A stretch of DNA of 64,000 bases from Bacteroidota bacterium (GCA_023434025.1 JAEYTL010000030.1:1-64000), one strand, 5' to 3'; positions 51,320-60,614 are shown, counted from the stretch's first letter. Made by a program: numbers and translations. Notes: generated by a model from the letters alone, not told the origin.

Positions 51320-51685
51320 TTATTCTTCTGTGGTTTCTGCTTTTTTAGCAGCTTTCTTTTTCGGGGCACTTCCTGTAGCACTGATTCCCTCAATAACGAT
51401 TTGCGTCAATGACTGTCTGTGACCGTTTTTCTTTTTGTAACCTTTTCTTCTTTTCTTTTTGAAAACGATTACTTTATCACCTTTTAAGTGTTGTAACACT
51501 TTGGCTTCTACTGAAGCTCCTTCTATAGCGGGGGCGCCAATCGTAACTGTTCCGTTTTCGTCTAACAACATTACTTTGTCAAAAGAAACTTTGCTTCCTT
51601 CTTCAGATGCTAAACGGTGAACAAATACTTTTTGGTCTTTGCTTACTTTGAATTGTTGCCCTGCTATCTCTACGATTGCGTACAT
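51320..51685 (-). CDS. rplU: 50S ribosomal protein L21
   Basis: 121 residues. The core (1-103) shows YAIVEIAGQQFKVSKDQKVF, VLQHLKGDKVIVFKKKRRKG and KKNGHRQSLTQIVI. A C-terminal extension of about 18 residues (KKKAAKKAETTEE) is lineage-specific. First gene of rplU-rpmA. Confidence 0.98.
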   Translation of the reverse strand: MYAIVEIAGQQFKVSKDQKVFVHRLASEEGSKVSFDKVMLLDENGTVTIGAPAIEGASVEAKVLQHLKGDKVIVFKKKRRKGYKKKNGHRQSLTQIVIEGISATGSAPKKKAAKKAETTEE

Positions 51686-51717
51686 AACAATATGTTTAAA
51701 TTAATTTTTTGAGTTTG

Positions 51718-51748
51718 CAAATATACAACTAATTATGAATCACACAAC
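51718..51748 (-). promoter_or_regulatory. promoter of rplU-rpmA
   Basis: Minus strand GTTG (51745-51748), 19 bases, TATATTTG (51718-51725). The -7 element is a full match. Start codon about 32 bases downstream. Confidence 0.65.
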
Positions 51749-51885
51749 TTAAACTTTAAAATATATTTTATCAAACCAAAATGTACCGGCTAAATTTGAT
51801 TTTTTTGATAAAAACTAAAAAAAACTGTAACAAAATCACGAAATTGCATACCTATTTCAAACGCAAAAATAAATAACTAATTTTT

Positions 51886-53211
51886 ATGAAAAATTCTTTA
51901 ATGGCTTTAAGTTCAGTTCTTATGCTTGGAGGTACAGTTTCTGCTCAAAAAGTAGAGTTCGAACATTACACGCTCAATAACGGAATGCATGTGATTTTAC
52001 ACCAGGACAATTCTGCTCCGGTGGTAATTACATCCGTAATGTATCACGTAGGTGCAAAAGATGAAAATCCGGAAAGAACAGGTTTTGCTCATTTCTTCGA
52101 GCACCTTTTGTTTGAAGGAACAAAAAACATCGGACGTGGCGAATGGTTTAAAATTGTGACCGGAAACGGTGGAACAAATAATGCCAACACATCTGACGAC
52201 AGAACATATTACTACGAAATTTTCCCGTCTAACAACCTGGAATTAGGTTTATGGATGGAATCAGAACGTTTGTTGCACCCGGTTATTAACCAAATTGGGG
52301 TTGACACACAAAACGAAGTAGTAAAAGAAGAAAAACGTCTTCGTGTTGACAATCAGCCGTATGGAAATCTGATTGCTGAAGTAAAGAAAAACATGTTTAC
52401 CAAACATCCATACCGCTGGGCAACCATTGGTTCGATGGAACATTTAGATGCAGCTACACTGGAAGAATTCCAGGCTTTCAACAAAAAGTACTATGTACCC
52501 AATAACGCTACGTTGGTGGTTGCCGGACAATTTGATTTTGCACAAGCCAGAGCATGGATAGATAAATATTTTGGCTCTATTCCGAAAGGAGCTCCTGTAA
52601 CAAGAGAAAAAATTGAAGAAGCTCCGATTACCCAAACCATCAAAGCCCGTTTTGAAGACCCGAACATCCAGATTCCGATGGTAGTGGCTTCTTACAGAAC
52701 CCCTTCGATGAAAACCAGAGATGCAAGGGTTTTGGATATGATTTCTACACTTTTATCTGACGGGAAATCTTCCCGTTTGTATAAAAAATTAGTTGACGAC
52801 AAAAAAATGGCCTTACAGGTAGGGGCATTCAACTTTAGCCAGGAAGATTACGGATTGTACATTTTATACGGATTGCCCATGGGCGGAAATACCCCGGAAA
52901 GCCTGATGAATGAAATTGATGAAGAAATCGTAAAACTTCAAACCGATTTAATTTCTGAAAAAGAATTCCAGAAATTACAAAACATTTATGAAAGTCAGTA
53001 TGTAAACAGCAATGCTTCTGTAGAAGGTATTGCGGGCAACTTAGCTACTTTTCACATGTTGTATGGCGACGTGAATTTAATTAATACCGAAATTGACATT
53101 TACCGTTCCATCACCCGTGAAGAAATCAGAGAGGCGGCTAAAAAATACCTTAACCCGAACCAGCGTTTACTATTAGATTACGCACCAAAATCAGATAAAG
53201 CTCAAAATTAA
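51886..53211 (+). CDS. M16 family zinc metallopeptidase (active subunit)
   Basis: A 441-residue secreted peptidase of the pitrilysin/processing-peptidase family. A signal peptide ends near SAQK (about residue 22). The inverted zinc motif HFFEH lies in GFAHFFEHLLFEGTKN near 67, with the distal glutamate in NEVVKEEKR near 145. The C-terminal M16_C domain spans about 185-370. It lies 10 bases before a second M16 gene that lacks the zinc site. The two probably form a heterodimer like mitochondrial processing peptidase, in the periplasm. Confidence 0.94.
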   Translation: MKNSLMALSSVLMLGGTVSAQKVEFEHYTLNNGMHVILHQDNSAPVVITSVMYHVGAKDENPERTGFAHFFEHLLFEGTKNIGRGEWFKIVTGNGGTNNANTSDDRTYYYEIFPSNNLELGLWMESERLLHPVINQIGVDTQNEVVKEEKRLRVDNQPYGNLIAEVKKNMFTKHPYRWATIGSMEHLDAATLEEFQAFNKKYYVPNNATLVVAGQFDFAQARAWIDKYFGSIPKGAPVTREKIEEAPITQTIKARFEDPNIQIPMVVASYRTPSMKTRDARVLDMISTLLSDGKSSRLYKKLVDDKKMALQVGAFNFSQEDYGLYILYGLPMGGNTPESLMNEIDEEIVKLQTDLISEKEFQKLQNIYESQYVNSNASVEGIAGNLATFHMLYGDVNLINTEIDIYRSITREEIREAAKKYLNPNQRLLLDYAPKSDKAQN

Positions 53212-53221
53212 GATATCAATC

Positions 53222-55255
53222 ATGAAAAAAATAGTCATTATAGCAACGAGCTTGTTTATTTCACTTTCTATGCAAGCACAAGACAGACCTCAACCCAAAC
53301 CGGGACCGGCTCCTAAAATCAATATCGGAAAACCGCAGACCTTTGAATTAAAGAACGGACTAAAAGTTTTGGTGGTAGAAAACGACAAACTCCCACGGGT
53401 TTCCTACAACCTTACCATTGACAACGCTCCGTATGCAGAAGGAGCCAAAAAAGGGGTTTCTGATTTAACCAGCAGCCTGATTGGGAACGGAACCAAAACC
53501 ATCTCTAAAGATGCTTTTAACGAAGAGGTGGACTTTTTAGGGGCAAGCATCAATTTTGATGCGAGCGGAGCTTATGCCAGCGGTCTTTCTAAATATTCAA
53601 CCCGAATCATGGAATTAATGGCAGATGGTGCATTAAATCCCGTATTTACCCAAGAAGAGTTTGATAAAGAAAAAGCAAAACTACTGGAAGGTCTGAAAGC
53701 ACAGGAAAAAAGTGTTCCTGCCATTGCCGGCAGAGTTCAACGTGTTTTAGCATACGGTAAAAATCATCCTAACGGAGAATACCTGAGCGAAGAAACCATT
53801 AACAACGTAACGTTGGCTGATGTTAACCAAAACTACTCTACTTATTTCAACCCACAAAATGCTTACCTGGTGATTGTAGGTGATGTAAAATTCGCAGAAG
53901 TAAAAGCCAATGTTGAAAAATTATTCGGTAACTGGAAAAAAGGCGTTGCTCCACAAGTAACTTATTCATCTCCTAAAGATGTTCAGTACGCACAAATTAA
54001 CTTTGTAGATGCCCCTAATGCCGTGCAATCTGAAATTGCAGCCGTGCATATTACCAACTTAAAAATGACCGACAAAGATTATTTTGCCGCTATTTTGGCA
54101 AATCAAATCTTAGGTGGTGATTTTAACAGCTACCTGAACATGAATCTGAGAGAGGCACATGGCTGGACCTATGGAGCCCGCTCAGGACTAAGAGGGAACA
54201 AATACACTTCTAATTTCAGTGCAACCACACAGGTTAGAAATGCAGTAACCGACAGTGCTGTGGTTGAAATTTTAAAAGAGATCAAACGCATCAGAACTGA
54301 AAAAGTTTCTGACGAAACCTTGAAAAATGTAAAAGCAGGTTATATCGGAAAATTTGTAATGGATATCGAAAAGCCGGCTACTGTTGCCCGTTATGCATTA
54401 CAAACCAAAACACAGGGTTTACCAGCTGATTTCTATGAAAACTACATCAAAAACATCAATGCCGTTACTGCCGATGATATTTTGAGGGTTTCTAAAAAAT
54501 ATTTCCTGGCCGACAATTTAAGAATCGTTATTGTGAGTAAAGCAGCAGATGTTTTACCGGGCTTGGAAAAACTAAATATTCCTATTTTCTATTTTGACAA
54601 ATACGGGAATAAAGTTGAAAAGCCGGAAGAAAAAAAGGTAAGTGCTGATGTAACAGCTAAGTCTGTTTTAGAAAAATATATTGCTGCTATTGGCGGACAA
54701 AAGGCCGTTGCCGATGTAAAATCATTGTTTTTGACCGGATCTACAACTGTGCCGGGGGCTCCAGCTCCATTAACTTACATTAATAAAACAGATGCCAGCG
54801 GTAAATTTTTGGTTGAATTAACCATGGGCGGGATGAGCATGATGAAACAAGTAGTGAATGGAAACACCGGATACATGGCTCAACAAGGGCAAAAAATGAA
54901 TTTAGAAGGCGAAATGCTGGAAGACCTGAAAGCTGCGGCTCACCCATTCCCGGAGGTAAATTTACTTAAAAAAGAAGGCATTACATTGAAAGGAATTGAA
55001 AGTCAGGACGGAAAAGACTGCTATGCCGTTGTTAACGGTAAAACTACCAGTTATTTTGATGTGGCAACCGGATTAAAAGTGGCTGATGTAACGGCTACAC
55101 CACAAGGGAATAGTGCCATTACGTATAAAGATTACAGAGATGTAAAAGGGGTAAAAATTCCCTATAACTATGTAATGAATGTAGGTCTTGATTTAGACAT
55201 TAAAATCAGTGAAATCAAAGTTAACGAAGGGGTTAGCGATGCAGATTTTCAATAA
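53222..55255 (+). CDS. M16 family protein, inactive subunit with C-terminal lipoprotein-like domain
   Basis: A 677-residue secreted partner of the preceding peptidase. A signal peptide ends at MQAQ (about residue 19). The first M16 domain lacks the HxxEH motif. The second keeps the Arg/Tyr substrate-binding segment LREAHGWTYGARSGLRG near 315. After about residue 470 comes an extra domain of 200 residues (VLEKYIAAIGGQKAVADVKS onward) that resembles LolA/LppX-type beta-barrel lipoprotein-binding folds. It is likely a non-catalytic subunit that presents substrate. Confidence 0.92.
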   Translation: MKKIVIIATSLFISLSMQAQDRPQPKPGPAPKINIGKPQTFELKNGLKVLVVENDKLPRVSYNLTIDNAPYAEGAKKGVSDLTSSLIGNGTKTISKDAFNEEVDFLGASINFDASGAYASGLSKYSTRIMELMADGALNPVFTQEEFDKEKAKLLEGLKAQEKSVPAIAGRVQRVLAYGKNHPNGEYLSEETINNVTLADVNQNYSTYFNPQNAYLVIVGDVKFAEVKANVEKLFGNWKKGVAPQVTYSSPKDVQYAQINFVDAPNAVQSEIAAVHITNLKMTDKDYFAAILANQILGGDFNSYLNMNLREAHGWTYGARSGLRGNKYTSNFSATTQVRNAVTDSAVVEILKEIKRIRTEKVSDETLKNVKAGYIGKFVMDIEKPATVARYALQTKTQGLPADFYENYIKNINAVTADDILRVSKKYFLADNLRIVIVSKAADVLPGLEKLNIPIFYFDKYGNKVEKPEEKKVSADVTAKSVLEKYIAAIGGQKAVADVKSLFLTGSTTVPGAPAPLTYINKTDASGKFLVELTMGGMSMMKQVVNGNTGYMAQQGQKMNLEGEMLEDLKAAAHPFPEVNLLKKEGITLKGIESQDGKDCYAVVNGKTTSYFDVATGLKVADVTATPQGNSAITYKDYRDVKGVKIPYNYVMNVGLDLDIKISEIKVNEGVSDADFQ

Positions 55256-55275
55256 CCAATAAAGTAATAATTCTC

Positions 55276-55310
55276 AAAAGACTGCCATTGCTGGCAGTCT
55301 TTTTTTATCT
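55276..55310 (+). terminator. intrinsic terminator of the M16 pair
   Basis: Twelve-base-pair stem AAAAGACTGCCA / TGGCAGTCTTTT with loop TTGC and a continuing T-run. Confidence 0.9.
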
Positions 55311-55472
55311 CTTACTAAACTTCTGGCTCAATTTTAACCACAAAGCAAACATAAGGAGTTCACAAAGACACTTCGCTTTAATGGAACACAGATTTTAAAG
55401 GATTTCGCAGATTTTGATAGCTTCGCTATAATGGATGGAAACAGATTCGTTTAGTGTAACATTTCCTTTCTA

Positions 55473-55507
55473 CAACTCTCAACCTGAAACTTGAAACCTG
55501 AAACAAA
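55473..55507. repeat. heptamer array next to the EamA gene
   Basis: Units CAACTCT, CAACCTG, AAACTTG, AAACCTG, AAACAAA, ending 8 bases from the 3' end of the EamA gene. The neighbouring 55320-55460 stretch is also repetitive, with an imperfect direct repeat CTTCGCTTTAATGG / CTTCGCTATAATGG at 55371 and 55421. Confidence 0.7.
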
Positions 55508-55515
55508 ATAACGCA

Positions 55516-56382
55516 TCACTTCTTTGCCGAAAGATATACCCCAAACATAATAATCGCCGCACCCAACAACTGAACAAGTGTCAGTCCTTCCCGGTCGATC
55601 AATCCCCAGAAAAAAGCTACTACCGGAATTAAATACGTAACCGAAGAAGCAAAAACCGGAGATGAAATCTGGATCAGTTTATAAAACAAGATATTCGCCA
55701 AAGCGGTGCCGACCACCCCCAAAACAGCAATATAAATAATTACATTTTGTGTTTGTTCTACCTCAACCGCTTCAAAAAACCCCGAGAAAAACAATACAGC
55801 AAAAGAGGGCAGCAACATCACTACAAAATTTCCGGTGGTAATACTGAGCGGACTCAAATCGGACAAATACCGTTTAATAAAATTCACATTCAACGCATAG
55901 CACACCGAAGCAATAATTAACAAAATAGCATAACTGTAATTTTGATCCGGGTGTGTGGCAGCTCCGTTCAAAATGAGCAAGGCACTTCCCACCAATCCAA
56001 AGAAAACCCCATAAATCTGACGGCGTTGAAAATCGATTTTAAACAGTAAAATTCCGAGTAATAAGGTATTTAACGGCGTAAGCGAATTGAGAATCGCACT
56101 GATTGTACTACTAATCTCCGTTTGAGCATAGGAAAACAAATACACCGGAACAAAGGTACCAAAACAGGCCGTTAACGCCAGGTATTTCCAATGGCGAAGC
56201 TGAACTTGCTTTAAACTATTGAATCCGATGAGCAATAAAAACAACCCGGCAAAAACCATTCGCAACGAACCTAACTGAAAAGGTGTCAGCCCGGTTAAAC
56301 CGCGTTTGATCAGGATAAAAGAGCTCCCCCAAACCAAGGCCAGAATAGCCAGATAAACGAACCGTAAGTTTTTATTTTCCAT
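55516..56382 (-). CDS. EamA family (DMT) transporter
   Basis: With the start at 56382 (MENKNLRFVYLAILALVWG) the protein has 288 residues. An upstream ATG would add 28 residues not found in the family. It has ten predicted membrane helices in two EamA repeats, about 5-135 and 148-285. Motifs are VWGSSFILIKRGL and the FSYAQTEISSTISAILNSLTP segment. It is a drug/metabolite exporter; the substrate cannot be told from sequence. Confidence 0.92.
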   Translation of the reverse strand: MENKNLRFVYLAILALVWGSSFILIKRGLTGLTPFQLGSLRMVFAGLFLLLIGFNSLKQVQLRHWKYLALTACFGTFVPVYLFSYAQTEISSTISAILNSLTPLNTLLLGILLFKIDFQRRQIYGVFFGLVGSALLILNGAATHPDQNYSYAILLIIASVCYALNVNFIKRYLSDLSPLSITTGNFVVMLLPSFAVLFFSGFFEAVEVEQTQNVIIYIAVLGVVGTALANILFYKLIQISSPVFASSVTYLIPVVAFFWGLIDREGLTLVQLLGAAIIMFGVYLSAKK

Positions 56383-56605
56383 AGTTGAATTTTTCGAGTC
56401 ACAAAACTCCGTTAATTTTGGCAAATAAAAAGCGAAAAAAATGTTATTTTTGTCATACTGAATCAATAAAATTTATTTCATTGATTTTCAACATTATTTT
56501 AATTTCTTTAATCGTGTTCCTAACTATTAAAGCACAGAGAATACCGGTCGTCAAAACCGGAGAAATCGGTAAAATAAAAACAGTCAACTTTTAAAACATT
56601 TTAAT

Positions 56606-57109
56606 ATGAAATTCACAAAAACCATTGCAGCCATCGCTTTGACAACCCTGATGATGGTAAGCTGCAAAAAAGAAGCGACCGAAAACACAACTGCAACCAC
56701 CGAACAAGCACAACCGGCTCAACTGGCCACTGCATCGTTTACAGTAGAAGGCATGCATTGCGAAGTAGGCTGTGCCGGCCATTTAGAAAAGAAATTAGCC
56801 AAATTGGATGGCGTAAAAAAAGCCGACATTGATTTTGAAGCGAAGAAAGCCACCATTGAATATGATGCGAATATGCTTACGCCTGAAGTATTGGTGCAAA
56901 CGGTAGAAAATGCCGCCGACGGAAAAACCTATAAAGTTTCGGATGTGGTAAACACTTCAGACAAAGCAATGCTTTTTAACAAAGACAAAAAGAAAAAGAA
57001 AGCTAAAAAAGAAGAAGCTGCTAAAGAAAACACTTCTGAAGAAAAAAAATCATGTTCTTCCGGAGAGAAAAAAGCGTGTTGTGCTTCTAAAAAAGCAGAG
57101 ACTTTATAA
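56606..57109 (+). CDS. heavy-metal-associated (HMA) domain lipoprotein
   Basis: A 167-residue lipoprotein (lipobox MMVSC, Cys20) with one HMA ferredoxin-like domain at about 43-112. The metal site reads GMHCEVGCAGHL, so the cysteines are spaced CxxxC instead of the usual CxxC. A long Lys/Glu-rich tail (about 122-150) leads to a second cysteine cluster, SCSSGEKKACCASKK. Periplasmic metal (copper or similar) binding is inferred. The upstream DNA has a TATTTTTG -7 element at about 56446-56453 and a 37-codon reading frame in the leader. Confidence 0.85.
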   Translation: MKFTKTIAAIALTTLMMVSCKKEATENTTATTEQAQPAQLATASFTVEGMHCEVGCAGHLEKKLAKLDGVKKADIDFEAKKATIEYDANMLTPEVLVQTVENAADGKTYKVSDVVNTSDKAMLFNKDKKKKKAKKEEAAKENTSEEKKSCSSGEKKACCASKKAETL

Positions 57110-57125
57110 GAGTTAAAAAATAATC

Positions 57126-57180
57126 TTTACCGACAACCCTTTGTCAAAGTTTTAAACTTTGACAAAGGGTTGTCGGTAAA
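57126..57180. repeat. perfect 27-bp palindromic element
   Basis: Arms 57126-57152 and 57154-57180 are perfect reverse complements around a single T. The inner part reads CCCTTTGTCAAAG. It begins 16 bases after the HMA gene and is followed by six As or Ts, so it may terminate transcription, but the stem is far longer than any other terminator here. The rest of the 57181-57381 gap holds only an ATG-less 32-codon frame. Confidence 0.85.
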
Positions 57181-57381
57181 AAATCACAAAGCATTGCCTC
57201 TGTTAATGTAGTTGCTACACAAATAATATCTATTATTTTCTATCTTTGAGAAGATTAAAAACAACATTAAAGCAAAAAAAATAAAAAGCAAAGAATATAC
57301 ATACGAGGATATTTTAAAAGTAATTGCTGAATATAACAAATAACACAACTTACAGGCCGGTATACGTAAACAAGCCAAAAA

Positions 57382-58155
57382 CTACTTGTTTTTGGCTCCT
57401 AAAAAACAAACCTCCAGCATCTGATACAAATCCGGATGCTTTTTTTTCATCAATTCCGGTTTTTCAAAAAAATACTCGGCAGCTACGGCAAGAAACTCGG
57501 CCTGGTTGGTACCGCCATAATACCGGATATCGGATTGGTTGTTGTTGATTTCCTCCATTTTTTGGTGAATGATTTTCAGCCATGGGATTACATAGGCTTT
57601 TTGCAGCAAGACTTCGGGAATGCCATCGGTTTTGCCGTCTAATTTATCAATCAGATGTACGAATTCATGGATGCCCGTGTTGTGTTTTGGCGTATAGGGT
57701 GCAAAACCTTCGTGTAACGCTTTTCGGGAGAGAATCATCTGGTTTTCAAAACGTCCGGTACCCACTAAACCGCCAATATTCCGGTTTTTATCGCTTTGAG
57801 CAAAACCAAGGTCTTCATTAAAATGATCGGGATAAACCAACACCGTACTTAAATTCCGGTAATGCCATTCGGGAAAATTAAAAACCGGGATTACGGCACT
57901 GGAAGCGATATATACTTTATCTAAATCATTCAGCTCAAAACCAACGCTTTCCAGGTGAACTTCACTTAAAAAAATCATCATTCGACTTTGAAAACGTTTT
58001 TGCTCTTCTGCTGACAAATCATCATAAAAAGCCACATGCTTAAGAAGCAGGTTATGCCACTCAGGCGGAAATTGTTCTGCCTGTTTTTTTTGATTGCTGT
58101 TAATGGCGAAAACAGCAAAACCAATTAAAAGTAAAAACACAAGGGCAGTTATCAT
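57382..58155 (-). CDS. MtfA-like zinc-dependent peptidase (M90 family)
   Basis: A 257-residue protein with one N-terminal membrane helix (residues 2-18) and the M90 metallopeptidase domain. The zinc motif HEFVH lies in NTGIHEFVHLIDKLDGKTDG near 164. The third ligand region is YGGTNQAEFLAVAAEYFFEKP near 215. In enterobacteria MtfA also binds the regulator Mlc, but no Mlc relative is evident here. Single gene. Confidence 0.92.
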   Translation of the reverse strand: MITALVFLLLIGFAVFAINSNQKKQAEQFPPEWHNLLLKHVAFYDDLSAEEQKRFQSRMMIFLSEVHLESVGFELNDLDKVYIASSAVIPVFNFPEWHYRNLSTVLVYPDHFNEDLGFAQSDKNRNIGGLVGTGRFENQMILSRKALHEGFAPYTPKHNTGIHEFVHLIDKLDGKTDGIPEVLLQKAYVIPWLKIIHQKMEEINNNQSDIRYYGGTNQAEFLAVAAEYFFEKPELMKKKHPDLYQMLEVCFLGAKNK

Positions 58156-58302
58156 ACACAGATAGTCTTCGTTACTGTAAAATTAGTTTGGTTGAGATTT
58201 ATAGTGTTATCAAACCTTTGCCATCCTTTTTTCCGGCACATCCCTTTGTAAGATTTATCTTAAACACACATTGCACAATTGGCATATTGATTAATTACCT
58301 TA

Positions 58303-58866
58303 TTATTTCTTCCACCGCATCGTCTCCATCAGCGTCTGCATATCATCTTTAATGTAACTTGCGGCCGGCATGATGGAATCAAAATTGGGCTTGGCATAAA
58401 AATAGACCGACCCGGTTACAAAATGCTGAATGCTGTCAGTAAGGTAAAATTGCGTATTGGTAGCAGCATTACCGCCTACCTGATAAAACATGCCATAAAC
58501 CTTATCTTTGGTATTGATAAAAGGTGTTTCCACAATATCATCGGCTTTGATCACGTGCTCATAAGTAAGCTTTTGAGCATCTTTCAATAATTCATCGATG
58601 TTGTTCTCTACTTTCCGGTACGTAAGGTAAACCGTGGCTTTCATTCCGGGGTACTGAATCGTAACGTCACAATTGTCTTTCACAGTAACTCTGGTATCCA
58701 CATTATGGTCAAAATTAAACACACACGGGCTGTCAAACAGCATGTAATGAGCCATTTCATAATCCAACCGCAACTGAGCCGTAGGCTTGGGCAACACATC
58801 TCCCCTGCATCCGGTTAAAAAAGAAAAAACAAACAGGAGGCCTGTATATATAACCGATTTACGCAT
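58303..58866 (-). CDS. gldD: gliding motility lipoprotein GldD
   Basis: A 187-residue lipoprotein (lipobox FLTGC, Cys20) needed for gliding and linked to the type IX secretion system in Flavobacterium. Conserved segments are LPKPTAQLRLDYEMAHY after the lipid anchor and VYGMFYQVGGNAATNTQFYLTD near 120. It overlaps the end of gldE by 8 bases, the conserved gldE-gldD arrangement. Confidence 0.95.
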   Translation of the reverse strand: MRKSVIYTGLLFVFSFLTGCRGDVLPKPTAQLRLDYEMAHYMLFDSPCVFNFDHNVDTRVTVKDNCDVTIQYPGMKATVYLTYRKVENNIDELLKDAQKLTYEHVIKADDIVETPFINTKDKVYGMFYQVGGNAATNTQFYLTDSIQHFVTGSVYFYAKPNFDSIMPAASYIKDDMQTLMETMRWKK

Positions 58867-60154
58867 CTATAGTTACTTTAATTTGTTTAACACGTTTTTT
58901 GTCTACCGATTCAATGGTAAACAAACATTTATCAAAACTGATTTTTTGTCCTTTTTTGGGAAAGGTCCCGATGATTTCCAGAATAAATCCGGCCAAAGTT
59001 TCGGCTTCGCCTTTGTTCTCTTCAAACAAATCTTCGTCCACATCCACAATTCTGTAAAAATCTTTCAGATTGATCTTTCCTTCAAAAAGAAAATTTTTGT
59101 CGTCAATTTGCGAATAATTGATGTTCTCGTCATCAAATTCGTCGCTTATATCGCCTACAATTTCTTCAATAATATCTTCCAGTGTAATAACGCCGGAAGT
59201 GCCGCCATATTCATCCACCACGACCGCAAGGTGGTTTTTCATCCCTTGAAAATCCTTCAGCAGATTGTCTAACTTCTTATTTTCCGGCACAAAAAACGGT
59301 TGTCTAAGCAAGGTTATCCAGTTAAAATCGGTTTTATCAATGTGAGGCAGTAAATCTTTCACATACAAAACGCCTTCTACCTGATCAATATTGTCCCGGT
59401 AAACCGGAATTCTGGAATAACCTTTGTCTAAAATTTTAGGCAAAATATCCTTGAACGACTCTTCTATTTCCAGGGCAAACACATCAATGCGGGGACTCAT
59501 AACCTGACTGGCATCGGTGTTCCCGAACGAAACAATGCCCTCCAGTATCTTTTGTTCCTCGTCTGTAGTATCTTCCGAAGAGGTCAACTCCAGGGCCTGC
59601 GACAACTGATTAACGGAAATGTTTGTCTTTTGTTTCCCTAATTTGTTTTCAAAATAAATGGTTACGGCCCGCATGGGCATGTTGAGTGGCGATAAAATTA
59701 CATTCAACAAGTGTATCGGATAGGCCACCATCTTGGCAAACTTAATGTTGTTGCGGTTGGCATACACTTTCGGCAGAATTTCACCAAAAAGTAAAATCAA
59801 AAAGGTGACCAAACCAACTTCTATCGTAAATTGAAGCCAATCGGGATAAATATTTCCTAACAAATCGTTTTTTATAAACGAAAAGATGATTACGATACCT
59901 ATATTAATAAAATTGTTGGCTATCAATAAGGTAGCCAACAATTTTTTAGGTTTCTTTAATAAGTTTGAAATTAAGTTTCCTTTTATTTCATTTTGTTCTA
60001 TGGCATCCTCTATCTCTTTCTGAGAAAGGGAAAAAAGAGCCACTTCGGCTCCGGAAACCATGGCAGAAAAAAAGAGCAAGATAATGATTCCAAGCACTCC
60101 AAAGAGTAAACTTGTGTTGATTAATTCCAGAAAACTCGAGGGATCTGCGTCCAA
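58859..60154 (-). CDS. gldE: gliding motility protein GldE (CorC/HlyC-like, CBS)
   Basis: A 431-residue membrane protein. It has an N-terminal CNNM/DUF21 domain with four membrane helices (about 15-165), a CBS pair (about 205-325; VMSPRIDVFALE, GYSRIPVYRDN, VVDEYGGTSGVITLEDI) and a C-terminal CorC/HlyC domain. In F. johnsoniae GldE can partly replace GldD function. It lies 22 bases after ssb. Confidence 0.95.
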   Translation of the reverse strand: MDADPSSFLELINTSLLFGVLGIIILLFFSAMVSGAEVALFSLSQKEIEDAIEQNEIKGNLISNLLKKPKKLLATLLIANNFINIGIVIIFSFIKNDLLGNIYPDWLQFTIEVGLVTFLILLFGEILPKVYANRNNIKFAKMVAYPIHLLNVILSPLNMPMRAVTIYFENKLGKQKTNISVNQLSQALELTSSEDTTDEEQKILEGIVSFGNTDASQVMSPRIDVFALEIEESFKDILPKILDKGYSRIPVYRDNIDQVEGVLYVKDLLPHIDKTDFNWITLLRQPFFVPENKKLDNLLKDFQGMKNHLAVVVDEYGGTSGVITLEDIIEEIVGDISDEFDDENINYSQIDDKNFLFEGKINLKDFYRIVDVDEDLFEENKGEAETLAGFILEIIGTFPKKGQKISFDKCLFTIESVDKKRVKQIKVTIDA

Positions 60155-60176
60155 ATGGTTAAGAATTGGTTATACA

Positions 60177-60614
60177 TTAATACGGCAAATCATCATTGTC
60201 TGAATTTCGTCCGCTTTGGCTGTCAAAATTAGTATTTTTATTTGAATCCTGATTTTGTTTGTGGAGCTCGGTTTCTTTTTTAGTGGTTAGAAAAGTAAAC
60301 TCAGTCACCTGTATCTCAGTAGTATATTTGGTTTGCCCGTCTTCTGCCTGCCATTGTCTCGACTTTATTCTGCCTTCCACATAAATCTTATCACCTTTAG
60401 AAAGGTATTTTTCGCAAATTTCGGCAGCCTTGTTACGGACAACTAAATTATGCCATTCCGTTGAAGTTAATTTTTCGTTGGTTGTCTTGTTAATATAGAC
60501 TTCATTGGTTGCCAACGGGAATCTGCCGATACAATTGCCTCCGTCAAAATAGTGCATTTTCACATCATCTCCTAAGTGACCAATCAGCATCACTTTGTTT
60601 AAAGTTCCATTCAT
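60177..60614 (-). CDS. ssb: single-stranded DNA-binding protein
   Basis: A 145-residue SSB. The OB-fold (1-108) begins MNGTLNKVMLIGHLGDDVKM and has LTSTEWHNLVVRNKAAEI and KGDKIYVEGRIKSRQWQ. The flexible Asn/Gln/Ser-rich linker ends in the acidic tip NDDLPY, where DDIPF is more usual. The order mutY-ssb-gldE-gldD is common in Bacteroidota. Confidence 0.96.
   Translation of the reverse strand: MNGTLNKVMLIGHLGDDVKMHYFDGGNCIGRFPLATNEVYINKTTNEKLTSTEWHNLVVRNKAAEICEKYLSKGDKIYVEGRIKSRQWQAEDGQTKYTTEIQVTEFTFLTTKKETELHKQNQDSNKNTNFDSQSGRNSDNDDLPY

Noticed and set aside
58787..59272. 161-codon plus-strand frame across the gldD/gldE junction
   Set aside because: Overlaps two well-identified genes on the other strand and lacks motifs.
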